A stretch of 45,338 nt of DNA from Planctomycetota bacterium (GTDB lineage Bacteria > Planctomycetota > Phycisphaerae > UBA1845): contig JADFPW010000002.1 of assembly GCA_022562105.1 (NCBI GenBank), forward strand, positions 1-45,338. Direction: 5' to 3'. The notes beneath the pieces are model-generated. The model saw nothing but the letters and a program-made list of their open reading frames with translations. It did not search any database and was not told the DNA's origin. Below, one piece after another: positions 35,944 through 45,192 of this stretch (the stretch's first letter is position 1; each line of letters begins with the position of its first letter). The position numbers were made by a program, and so were the translations under genes.

Positions 35944-36603
35944 CTAGGCGGAGTTTCGAGCGCGGAATTCCTGGTAGGCCGGGCAGGCTCCGGGGTCGTC
36001 GCAGCAAACGTCACGGATGTATTCGTAGTAGACGTTGGGCGGCTGACCATACTGCCGACGCAGATTGCACTTGAGGCTGATCCGCGGCCGGGTGGTTCGG
36101 TTGTACCCGTGAATGAGCGCCTGAAGATAGACCTGGTTCTTGCCCGCAAAGCACTTCATCTGCCGATTGAACGTGCTTTCGACTTCGCTGATGTTGGATT
36201 GGAGTTCCTCTTCGGTGATCGGAGGGATGGCCCCGTGGACGTCCTTGTCCTGCTGCAGGGCCTTGGACACCGCCTGATCGAAGGTGTGCTGCTCGACGGG
36301 ATACTCGATGAACGCCGCCGCCCCCAGTTTCATGGCCACCGGCTGAAGGGCCCCCGCGCCGGCTGCACCCACCACAATCGTCGGCACGTCCGTCTTGGCG
36401 TACTTCAACTGCCTCAGAAGCTCCAGGGCTTCCTTCTTCTTGGCATCCAGACCGACGACGATCAGATCGGGTCGGACCTTCGACAAAGACAGCAAACCTT
36501 GGGCGATGTTGGTGGTTAAGGTGACATCATGATGCCTGGTCGCGTGCCTTTCCAGCAGCTTGCGAGCCGAGCGATCTGAGTGAACAACGAGTATTCGGGC
36601 CAT
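35944..36603 (-). CDS. Receiver-like protein lacking the canonical phosphoacceptor, with Cys-rich C-terminal domain
   Basis: MARILVVHSDRSARKLLERHA...RPDLIVVGLDAKKKEALELLRQL...GAAAFIEYPV; tail KCF...KCNLRRQ...RDVCCDDPGACPAYQEF. Confidence 0.7.
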   Translation of the reverse strand: MARILVVHSDRSARKLLERHATRHHDVTLTTNIAQGLLSLSKVRPDLIVVGLDAKKKEALELLRQLKYAKTDVPTIVVGAAGAGALQPVAMKLGAAAFIEYPVEQHTFDQAVSKALQQDKDVHGAIPPITEEELQSNISEVESTFNRQMKCFAGKNQVYLQALIHGYNRTTRPRISLKCNLRRQYGQPPNVYYEYIRDVCCDDPGACPAYQEFRARNSA

Positions 36604-37062
36604 TCACGACCCTCCATGAGTCCAAGGGTGTTGGTTGAGCAACCCCGTCCCGACGCAGTTCGGACGCGGAGGGATGGCTTGGCATTATGCAGCATCGACG
36701 ACCTCACAGTATGTTACCGCCATCATCCGGAAAAAGCAACCGCCCGAAGCCCGGGGTTTAGTCGTCCCTTTCTACTCGCCCGGTGACCGCCGGACGATTG
36801 TCATTATCGGGCAGTTGGCCACACCGCAGTGCCCTCCCGGCTGCGGCGGGCCGAAACCTCGCCCCCCATAACACTGGAGCTAGCATGCCTGGATCACCGA
36901 CAATACCTGCGTCCGCCGTCACGCTTTCCCAGCCACTTGGGGTCTGGTAGGATTCCCCGACCGCGAATCCGGTTGCGAGCAGTCGATGGCGGCCGCCCGG
37001 CATGATGGATAATCCAACCGACCATGGATTCGTGGGCTTTTACCAGGAGGCAATGGGTTTTG

Positions 37063-38643
37063 ATGAATACTCCCCGGCGAGCAACCATGATCTGGCGTGC
37101 CACACTTTCCGTGATCTTCGCCTGGACCGTAGCGGCCAACATGGGCGGATGCCAACCAGGGCCGGTTTCCCCGCCCAACGACAACACCGCCAACGACAAC
37201 ACTGAGCCAGTCGAAGACGTGGTCCAATGGACCGCAGATTTCGACGCCACGGGCTTTGGGTTCATGTCCGCCGCGTGGGGGTCCACCCCGGACGATGTCT
37301 TCGTCGTCGGAGGCCAGGCTGAGTCCGGCGAGATTCTGCACTACGACGGTGCGACGTGGCAGGAGATGAATGTTCCCGACTTGCCGCGGCTGATTTGGGT
37401 GTTCGGATTCGGCCCGGACGACGTGTACGCGGTGGGCGAAGGCGGCGGTGCGCTGCACTACGACGGCACGCTCTGGTCGGTGCTGGAGACTCCCACCGAC
37501 GAGGATCTGTGGGGCGTCTGGGGCAGTTCGCCGACCGACATCTGGATCGTGGGCGGCGACACCAATGACGCCAACGATCCGATCATCCTCAACTATGACG
37601 GTTGCGAGTTCGAGACCATCGATCTGCCCGACGTGGCAAACGACCGCAACGCCACGGCCCTGTTCAAGGTCTGGGGCATCGGATCGAAGGTCTTTGCCGT
37701 CGGGTCGGGGGGTTTGATTATCGAACTTAACGCCGAGACCCGCGAATGGGCCCAGGTAGATACCGGTTCCGGCCAGGACTTCGTCTCCCTCTGGGGCACC
37801 AGCGAAGACAACATCGTAGCCGTCGGCGGTCGTGTCACCGGGCAGATCAGTGTCTACGATGGTACCGCCTGGACCACGACCGGCAGCGATGAGCTTTCCG
37901 ATCTCAACCAGGGGCTCAACGCGGTGTTCATGGTGGCTGCCGACCTCGCGTTGATCGGCGGCGTAAACGGCTATGCGGCTACCTACAACCCGATGACCGG
38001 CGAGTTGACCGTCGAGTTTGCCGGGACCAACGACACCATTCACGGAATCTGGGGCGACGGAGCGGGACTGTTCCACGTCGTAGGCGGCTTGGCCGCGACC
38101 AGCGGATCCTCGACCGGCTTGGCCCTGGTTCGCTCCATCGGTGATCCGGGCGATTTCTTCGACGTTCCCCCTCAGCTTCCCGGCACGCTGCCGGACCCGG
38201 CCGCCCCGACCTTGACGTTGCTCGCCGCCGATGATGAAACCAAGCCGCCCGCGGTGATCGTTGAAGGCAGCGAGCTCACTTTTTTTGAAGGAATTCAGGG
38301 CGGCAACCACGTCGAGCCGCGTCTCCGGGTAACAGGGTTTCCCGCCGAGGCGGCCGACAGCGCCGTCAACGTCACCCATTCGCTGACCCTGGTCGCCGAC
38401 GGACGAGTGATCAGCGAACTCGAGAACGGCGCCCTGAGCTTCTCCGGTTCGGGCTGCGCGGCGGAAGGGGTATTCGAGGCGAACCGTCGGTTCTTCTTTC
38501 TGAACGAGGTGTTCCTCGAGATTCTCAACGGTGAGCTAGACCTCGAGGGCGTAGCGGCCGAGCTAACCGTGACCATCGACTTCGAAGGAGTGACGGCCAC
38601 ACACACGGAGACCGTCACGCTGACCTTCGGTGGAGCGGGCTAG
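37063..38643 (+). CDS. Lipoprotein with beta-propeller-like WG-S-P-D-V-(Y/W)-VG repeats
   Basis: Lipobox VAANMGGC; PNDNTANDNTEP linker; SAAWGSTPDDVFVVGG, WGVWGSSPTDIWIVGGD, SLWGTSEDNIVAVGG; SD AGGAGG upstream. Confidence 0.8.
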   Translation: MNTPRRATMIWRATLSVIFAWTVAANMGGCQPGPVSPPNDNTANDNTEPVEDVVQWTADFDATGFGFMSAAWGSTPDDVFVVGGQAESGEILHYDGATWQEMNVPDLPRLIWVFGFGPDDVYAVGEGGGALHYDGTLWSVLETPTDEDLWGVWGSSPTDIWIVGGDTNDANDPIILNYDGCEFETIDLPDVANDRNATALFKVWGIGSKVFAVGSGGLIIELNAETREWAQVDTGSGQDFVSLWGTSEDNIVAVGGRVTGQISVYDGTAWTTTGSDELSDLNQGLNAVFMVAADLALIGGVNGYAATYNPMTGELTVEFAGTNDTIHGIWGDGAGLFHVVGGLAATSGSSTGLALVRSIGDPGDFFDVPPQLPGTLPDPAAPTLTLLAADDETKPPAVIVEGSELTFFEGIQGGNHVEPRLRVTGFPAEAADSAVNVTHSLTLVADGRVISELENGALSFSGSGCAAEGVFEANRRFFFLNEVFLEILNGELDLEGVAAELTVTIDFEGVTATHTETVTLTFGGAG

Positions 38644-38870
38644 ACGACATGCACCGGCCCGCCTTGGCGCGGGCTACTCGGGGTTGGCCATTGTCGGGGC
38701 GCATGTATCGAAACAGTGTTGTGCAACTGGGTCGGGGTGTCACAAGCAACCGACAACTGTTGTGGCGAACAAGCTCCTGGCATACAAGTAAAGTAGCGAG
38801 CTTTATGTGCTGCTGGCGCCGGGGCGGTTGCAGCCGGTAAGTTCGCTTCAAGCTGAGAAAGGATCTGACC

Positions 38871-41357
38871 ATGACGAGCCCTCGGTTTTACCTATTGATT
38901 GGACCCCTGCTGGTCTTGACCATGACCCTGGTCGGTTGTCCGGACAGCATGCCCGACGGGAATGAAAACGCCAACGGCAACGGGAATGATAACGCCAACG
39001 GTGACGAGATGCCCCTCGTCGAAAACGTCTTCGGGAAACTGGGTGATGCCATGCCCAGGGCGACGGCCGAGCAGCAGGAGACCTTTGACCGGGGCCAGCA
39101 AGTCGCGTTGAAGCGATTTGATCGCAGCGCGGGACTCGGACCGGCGTTTAACGTGGTCTCCTGTGCCGCATGCCACGAGCGTCCCACGACCGGTGGTACC
39201 TCGACGCTCTACCGGAGCTTTTTCATTGGAGCCAACATCACCGCCGACGGCGTATTCGTGCCGACAACGTCTGCCGGCATGGCCGGCGGCATCTTGCGTG
39301 TCTACAATTTTGGGCCGCTCCTTGAGGACTTCGACTTGGCGGACGAGTTCCGCCCGGTCGTGCCCGAGACGACGACCATCTTCGCCCAGCGGAACTGCAT
39401 CCCCTTCTTCGGGACAGGTTTGATCGCCGAGTTGAGCGACGAGGAGATCATGTCCCGGGCGGACCCGGACGATTTGGACGGCGACGGCATCAGCGGGCGA
39501 GTCAACACCGAAACCGGCGACGACGATGTAGCCGTCGTCTCGCGGTTCGGCCGCAAGGCGCAGGTGTCGTCGATCGAGGCTTTCATCCGTGGCCCCCTGT
39601 TCAACCACATGGGCATTACTACCGACCCGCTCACGGAGGAACAACGGGCACAGCTACCCGTAGACAGTCAGCTCGCCGAAGACAGCAGTGCCATGCGGAT
39701 CCTGGTTTCAGACAAGGACGCACGAAACTTCCAAGTCGGGGCCATGAAGGGCCCCAATTCGGACGACGACGGGGTGCCGGATCCGGAGATGACGCCCGAG
39801 GAGTTGTTCGACTTGATCAGTTGGGCCATGCTGCTGGCGGCGCCCGAGGCGGAAGAGCTTACCGACCAGGGCAGGCGTGGTCGCGATCTGTTTGAGGACA
39901 TCGGATGTGCGACGTGTCACGTGCCGGTTATGAACGGTCCTGGCGGAGGAGTACCGATCTTCTCCGATCTGCTCATTCATGACATGGGGGAGGATCTGGC
40001 CGACGGCCTCCAGCAGGGCGATGCCACCGGCTCGGAGTTCCGCACCCAGCCTCTGTGGGGCATCGCCTCGGTGGGCCCGTACCTCCACGACGGCCGGGCC
40101 CAGACGCTCAATACCTCCATCCTGGCCCACGGCGGAGAATCCCAAGCCTCACGTGACCTCTATGCCGCCCTGACCGCAGACCAGCAGGCCGACATCGACG
40201 AATTCCTGCAGTCCTTGGGAGGCCGAGATCAGTTCTCGACCGGTTTGGTGCCGCCCAATTCGCCGATTCTGGAAGTGGGCACCTATGGCGGACCGCGACG
40301 TGCCCTCAGCGACGATGAGGCGGATCGGTTCCTTCGCGGCCGCGAATTGTTCGACCGCGACTTCGGATTCGAGACCGGCGTGGGTGGGGTCGGGGGCAAG
40401 CGCTTCAACGGCGACTCGTGCCGGGCATGCCACTTCGATCCGGTCATCGGCGGGTCGGGACCGGCCGACGTCAACGTAATGCGCCACGCGATCATCAACG
40501 ATGCCGGGCAGTTCGTGGCCCCGGCGGTGGGGACCATTTTCCACAAGCAGACCACCGATCTAGCGCTGGCGGCGCTCCCGCAGGACGGGGTCAATCTATT
40601 CGAGCATCGCCAGCCGCCGCACAACTTCGGCCTGGGTCTGATGGATCTGATCACTCGGGAGACGATCGAGGCCAACGCCGACCCCGATGACGCCGACGGC
40701 GACGGCATCAGCGGCAGGATATCCATCACCAACGGGGACCGCGTGGGACGCCTGGGATGGAAAGCCCAGGTTCCGACGGTTGCGGAGTTCACCCGTGACG
40801 CGATGGCTGCCGAGATCGGCCTGACCGTGGAGCCACAGTTTGACGAGAATGGTGAGGAGCTGACTTTCGGGGCGATCAACGACAACGACACGATTGAAGA
40901 CCCCGAGCTCTCCGCCGCCGAGGCTGAGGATTTGACCTTCTTCATCAGCATGCTCGCCGGCCCGCCGCGTCAGGACGGAGCCGACGATGCCGATGCGCTG
41001 GCCGGTGAGGCGCTGTTCGATACGATCGGCTGCACCAAGTGCCACATCCCGTCGCTGGTCGCCGAGGTGGACGGCGAAATGATGGACGTGCCGCTGTTTT
41101 CGGACATTCTTCTGCACCAGATCCTGGCCGACGGCGCCCTCGGCATCGAAGATACCTCAGCCAGCATGCAGGAGTTTCGAACCGCGCCGCTGTGGGGCCT
41201 AAGCCAGACCGCACCGTATTTCCACACCGGCGAGGCGGACACGATCCAGGATGCCATCATGCTGCACGAGGCCGAAGGCGCCGCCGCACGCGATGCGTAC
41301 AACGCCCTGTCGGATGAGGAGAAGGCTCAGGTGCTTGCGTTCCTCGGTACCCTCTAG
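38871..41357 (+). CDS. Tandemly duplicated DUF1111 di-heme oxidoreductase-like c-type cytochrome lipoprotein
   Basis: Lipobox TLVGC; four CxxCH (CAACH, CATCH, CRACH, CTKCH); duplicated DPDD(L/A)DGDGISGR and FRT(Q/A)PLWG(I/L). Confidence 0.9.
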   Translation: MTSPRFYLLIGPLLVLTMTLVGCPDSMPDGNENANGNGNDNANGDEMPLVENVFGKLGDAMPRATAEQQETFDRGQQVALKRFDRSAGLGPAFNVVSCAACHERPTTGGTSTLYRSFFIGANITADGVFVPTTSAGMAGGILRVYNFGPLLEDFDLADEFRPVVPETTTIFAQRNCIPFFGTGLIAELSDEEIMSRADPDDLDGDGISGRVNTETGDDDVAVVSRFGRKAQVSSIEAFIRGPLFNHMGITTDPLTEEQRAQLPVDSQLAEDSSAMRILVSDKDARNFQVGAMKGPNSDDDGVPDPEMTPEELFDLISWAMLLAAPEAEELTDQGRRGRDLFEDIGCATCHVPVMNGPGGGVPIFSDLLIHDMGEDLADGLQQGDATGSEFRTQPLWGIASVGPYLHDGRAQTLNTSILAHGGESQASRDLYAALTADQQADIDEFLQSLGGRDQFSTGLVPPNSPILEVGTYGGPRRALSDDEADRFLRGRELFDRDFGFETGVGGVGGKRFNGDSCRACHFDPVIGGSGPADVNVMRHAIINDAGQFVAPAVGTIFHKQTTDLALAALPQDGVNLFEHRQPPHNFGLGLMDLITRETIEANADPDDADGDGISGRISITNGDRVGRLGWKAQVPTVAEFTRDAMAAEIGLTVEPQFDENGEELTFGAINDNDTIEDPELSAAEAEDLTFFISMLAGPPRQDGADDADALAGEALFDTIGCTKCHIPSLVAEVDGEMMDVPLFSDILLHQILADGALGIEDTSASMQEFRTAPLWGLSQTAPYFHTGEADTIQDAIMLHEAEGAAARDAYNALSDEEKAQVLAFLGTL

Positions 41358-41382
41358 AGTGCCGTCCCCGACTCGGCGTCGC

Positions 41383-41410
41383 TATCCGAGCCGCGACCGT
41401 GAGGGAGCGG
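41383..41410. repeat. Partial copy of the TATCCGAGCC(G/C)CGACCGT(A/G)AGGGAG repeat
   Basis: 28 bp with 3 mismatches to 16214-16241. Confidence 0.75.
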
Positions 41411-41420
41411 ATACCGCCGG

Positions 41421-41448
41421 GTGCCACTGGTGGCTTGTCCACCAGTGC
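41421..41448. repeat. Palindromic repeat GTGCCACTGGTGGCTTGTCCACCAGTGC
   Basis: Identical to 27201-27228 and 29330-29357. Confidence 0.95.
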
Positions 41449-41549
41449 GCAGTGGGACAGCAAGGCTCGGCACCTACCAGATGCGGAGCCTGATGATGGA
41501 GAAGATAACCCCTGGGCGTGGATTGCATGCGGCAGCGTCACGGCCCGGA

Positions 41550-41577
41550 ACACTGGTGGGCAAGCCACCAGTGGCAC
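41550..41577. repeat. Inverted copy of the palindromic repeat
   Basis: ACACTGGTGGGCAAGCCACCAGTGGCAC. Confidence 0.9.
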
Positions 41578-41633
41578 CCAACGCACCGGTGGGTGAACCG
41601 GTTTATCCTGAACCCTGAACCCACCGGTTACAA

Positions 41634-41667
41634 ACCGGTGCCACACATGCCACCGGTGCCACACATG
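41634..41667. repeat. Direct repeat ACCGGTGCCACACATG x2
   Basis: 41634-41649 and 41652-41667 identical. Confidence 0.9.
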
Positions 41668-41811
41668 TCGGCAGAAGATCGACCCGCCGATGACGCCACG
41701 GACCCCACTCGAAACGCTCCTGGAAACTGTCATTGACCACGGAGCGCGAGCTCCCGTACCATGGCTCGGGGCGACGGGCGACCCGTCTTGAACGACGCCC
41801 GGACGATCGAA

Positions 41812-42111
41812 ATGAGCGATGAACTCGATGCTTTGGTGGGCCAGCGCGTCGTTCTGGATACCGGCAGCCCTACGGTATACCTGGGACTCCTGGATACGGT
41901 CACCGCGACGGGTTTCTGGTTGAGCGAGGCTGATGTACACGATTGTCGCGACGGGCACGCGTCGCCGGAAGTTTATATTCTAGCGGCGGCTACCGACGGT
42001 ATCACACCCAACCGCAAGCGCGTCTTCGTGCTTCGTTCCGCGGTGATGAGTGTGTCTCGACTGAGCGAGGTGATCGCCGACTTCACTCCAACCGAAGGAG
42101 ACACTCCGTGA
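41812..42111 (+). CDS. Small conserved-type hypothetical protein
   Basis: MSDELDALVGQRVVLDTGSPTVYLGLLDTVTATGFWLSEADVHDC...; overlaps galE start (GTGA). Confidence 0.65.
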   Translation: MSDELDALVGQRVVLDTGSPTVYLGLLDTVTATGFWLSEADVHDCRDGHASPEVYILAAATDGITPNRKRVFVLRSAVMSVSRLSEVIADFTPTEGDTP

Positions 42112-43100
42112 ACGTGCTAGTAACCGGTGGCGCCGGGTATGTCGGAAGCCATTGCGTGCGACATCTATGTGACGCCGCACATGACGTGGTCGTGTTGGAC
42201 AACCTGTGCGCCGGGCACCGAGCAGCGGTCGACCAGCGAGCGCGGTTCATCGAAGGCGACTTGGCCAACAGGACGCTCGTACGGTCGACCCTGACCGACG
42301 GCGCGTTCGACGGAATCATGCACTTCGCTGCCCATCTGGACGTCGGTGAGTCGGTCAGCCAGCCGCTAAAATACTACGAGAACAACGTAATCAACACCGT
42401 CCGCCTCCTCCAGGAAATGGAACGGGCCGACATCCGACGGTTCGTCTTCAGCTCGACCTGCGCGACCTACGGTGTCCCTGCTTCGGTGCCCATCACCGAG
42501 GACATCCCGCAGTCCCCGATCAACCCCTACGGCCACACCAAGCTGGCCATGGAGTGGGCCATGCGCGACTGCGCCGAGGCCTGGGGGTTAGGGGCCTGCG
42601 CGTTGCGCTATTTCAACGCTTCCGGGGCCGCCGAGGATGGAACCATCGGCGAAGATCACCATCCCGAGCCGCATCTGATTCCCATTGTCCTGCAGGTGGC
42701 CCTCGGACAGCGCGAGAACGTCAAGATCTTCGGCGTCGACTATCCCACCCCCGACGGGACCGCGGTTCGCGACTACATCCACATGGACGACCTGGCCCGG
42801 GCTCACCTGCTGGCCCTGGATTCGCAGGAGCCGGGCACGTTTCGCTACTACAACGTGGGCACCGGCACGGGCACCAGCGTCAAAGAGGTGATCGACGCCG
42901 CCCGGCGGGTCACCGGGCATGAGATCCCCGCGATCCCGTCGCCCCGCCGACCCGGCGATCCGCCCGAGCTCTACGCCGACCCCACCAAGATCATGACCGA
43001 GTTGGGATGGAAACCGAAGTTCACCAATATCGAACCTGTCATCGCCAGTGCCTGGAAGTGGCACCAAGCGCACCCCAATGGTTTCGCGGACGAATCGTAG
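42108..43100 (+). CDS. galE: UDP-glucose 4-epimerase
   Basis: MNVLVTGGAGYVGSHCVRHL; FAAHLDVGESV; YGHTKLAMEWAMRD; RYFNASGAAEDGTIGEDHHPEPHLIP; GTG start at 42108. Confidence 0.95.
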   Translation: MNVLVTGGAGYVGSHCVRHLCDAAHDVVVLDNLCAGHRAAVDQRARFIEGDLANRTLVRSTLTDGAFDGIMHFAAHLDVGESVSQPLKYYENNVINTVRLLQEMERADIRRFVFSSTCATYGVPASVPITEDIPQSPINPYGHTKLAMEWAMRDCAEAWGLGACALRYFNASGAAEDGTIGEDHHPEPHLIPIVLQVALGQRENVKIFGVDYPTPDGTAVRDYIHMDDLARAHLLALDSQEPGTFRYYNVGTGTGTSVKEVIDAARRVTGHEIPAIPSPRRPGDPPELYADPTKIMTELGWKPKFTNIEPVIASAWKWHQAHPNGFADES

Positions 43101-43150
43101 GTCGGGCTCTGCCCGACATTGGTTGTTGCGTCGGGCCGAGCCCGACCTAC
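43097..43150. terminator. Long intergenic hairpin (repeat-like or terminator)
   Basis: GTAGGTCGGGCTCTGCCCGAC ... GTCGGGCCGAGCCCGACCTAC near-perfect inverted repeat, overlapping the galE stop. Confidence 0.6.
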
Positions 43151-43213
43151 CGCATGCACGGCATCAGCGCGTAGTCCGCCTTCGGGGGAGCACCTCGCCG
43201 GCCGAGAACTGCC

Positions 43214-44344
43214 ATGCCTGATCGGCAAAGTGAACACATAGGCACCGCCACCAGGCTGCCGAAGCCCGAGCCGGATTCCACACCCGACGGGCGTTTCGAC
43301 GTCTCCCGACTGGACTACGATCTGCCGCCCGATCGAATCGCCCAGCAACCCTGTACTCCCCGAGACTCGGCCCGACTGTTGGCCGTAGAGCGTACCTCGA
43401 AGAATCTCGCCGACAGCCGGATTCAAGATCTTCCCCACTGGCTGCGATCGGGCGATCTGCTGGTGCTGAACAACACCCAGGTTTTACCCGCCAAGTTCAC
43501 CTTGCGACGCCAAACCGGCGGCCGGATCGAAGGCCTTTTCATCCGCGAACATCAACCTGGCAGGTGGGAAGTCATGCTCCGAGGGGCGTCGCGCGTTTCG
43601 CCGGGTGAGACCCTGACATTTGCCGGTCGGCGATGCGAATCGTCCGTTACCGCTCGATGCAACCTGGGACGCGGGCGGTGGGAGGTCGACGTCACGCCGC
43701 CCGAGCCCGCCACAGCGCTGCTCGATCGCGTCGGTCGAGCGCCGTTGCCACCCTACATTCACCGCCAACCGGAAACCGACGTCCGCGACAACGAAGATCG
43801 CCGGCGCTACCAGACCGTCTTTGCCAATCGCCCCGGGGCCATCGCTGCTCCCACGGCCGGGCTGCACTTTAGCAACGAATTATTCGTCCAACTACGGCAA
43901 GGCGGCGTGCAGACCGCTGCCGTCACCCTGCACGTCGGGATGGGAACGTTCGCCCCGGTAACCGTCGACTCGTTGGCCGACCACCCCATGCACGAGGAGT
44001 GGTTCGAGATGACCGATGACGCGGCGAACCGGATCAATGCGTGTCGAGCGCGGGGCGGTCGGGTGATCGCCGTCGGGACCACCGCCGTTCGCGTATTGGA
44101 ATCCCGTGCCGACGATTCCGGAGCCGTCCAGTCGGGGACAGGCCAAACGCAACTGTTCATCTATCCGCCGTATCGGTTCAAGGTCGTCGACGCTCTATTG
44201 ACCAACTTCCACTTGCCGCGCAGCACATTATTGGCGTTGGTGATGGCCTTTGGTGGTGAGGAACTGATGCGCGGGGCGTATCTACATGCCGTCAACGACG
44301 GTTACCGCTTCTATAGCTACGGGGACGCCATGCTCGTCGTCTGA
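43214..44344 (+). CDS. queA: S-adenosylmethionine:tRNA ribosyltransferase-isomerase
   Basis: FDVSRLDYDLPPDRIAQQPCTPRDSARLL; LLVLNNTQVLPAKF; AAPTAGLHFSNEL; VTLHVGMGTFAPV; TNFHLPRSTLLALVMAFGG. Confidence 0.96.
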   Translation: MPDRQSEHIGTATRLPKPEPDSTPDGRFDVSRLDYDLPPDRIAQQPCTPRDSARLLAVERTSKNLADSRIQDLPHWLRSGDLLVLNNTQVLPAKFTLRRQTGGRIEGLFIREHQPGRWEVMLRGASRVSPGETLTFAGRRCESSVTARCNLGRGRWEVDVTPPEPATALLDRVGRAPLPPYIHRQPETDVRDNEDRRRYQTVFANRPGAIAAPTAGLHFSNELFVQLRQGGVQTAAVTLHVGMGTFAPVTVDSLADHPMHEEWFEMTDDAANRINACRARGGRVIAVGTTAVRVLESRADDSGAVQSGTGQTQLFIYPPYRFKVVDALLTNFHLPRSTLLALVMAFGGEELMRGAYLHAVNDGYRFYSYGDAMLVV

Positions 44345-44839
44345 CGGCACGCCTCGTTCCCGACCGTGCCACACGCCGCCCGCCGATGCTATTGCTATTC
44401 ACTCACAGGCAGAACGACGCCCATCATCCGCTCGACAACCTCTTGGTCCAACGAGCGCATCACCTCGGGCTCATTGTGTCCCACCGTGACGAGCGGCTCA
44501 TACGCGTTAGTTTGGATCGCATCCAACTGCCAGAACCGACCATGGCCGTCGGTAGGCGGGTATCGTTCCGATCCAAAACCAGCCGCCAGATTCCGGTGCT
44601 GTTCACAACTGATCTCCCGCCCTAAACAGTATTTTTCGATCTGCTGATCTTCTTTCGGCCTTCGCCCAAAGAGCGCCAAATCTCGGCGCCCCGGCTGGTT
44701 ATCGTACATTCCATCGCGCCGAGTCATCCCTTGGGGGCCACCGGATCATCCACACCGCCTAATCATCATCGCCCACCGGATCGTCGTCGATCCACCCACC
44801 CCAAGATCCACCGGCCGCAGCGAGGCCGTCGACAGGCTG

Positions 44840-45115
44840 GTGATGACGCTAACACGTGGGGAGCGCTACCCGATCAACCTTTCCCCCAGACCGAGATTCG
44901 GTATCGATCTCCTTCGACAAGGCAGCAACCTTAGAGTGATCGCGATCTTTCCCGACTCGGCCATAGCCCAAAGTAGTGTAATCAAACTTGGTGACAAGAT
45001 TTCTGCTATCAACGGTCGCCCGATCGGTCAGTTCAGTTCTGAAGTGCTTAGCGACATTCTGAAGAAGAATGTCGTCGTGACGTTTACGGCTTTCTCACGG
45101 CCCGATCTAGTGTGA
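44840..45115 (+). CDS. Short PDZ-domain-like protein or fragment
   Basis: FGIDLLRQGSNLRVIAIFPDSAIAQSSVIKLGDKISAINGRPIGQFSSEVLSDILKKN resembles a PDZ core. Confidence 0.5.
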   Translation: MMTLTRGERYPINLSPRPRFGIDLLRQGSNLRVIAIFPDSAIAQSSVIKLGDKISAINGRPIGQFSSEVLSDILKKNVVVTFTAFSRPDLV

Positions 45116-45192
45116 ACCGTGCGCTCCTGGTCCGAATCTGTTATTATATAACTATACGCGAATCAGCGATTCAATAATTAAGTCAACGTCCT

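Noticed and set aside
36919-38379. 486-aa minus-strand ORF antisense to the beta-propeller lipoprotein
   Set aside because: Shadow ORF; plus strand has SD, lipobox and repeats
44395-44727. 110-aa minus-strand ORF after queA
   Set aside because: No recognisable motif or convincing start; competing ORFs on the plus strand
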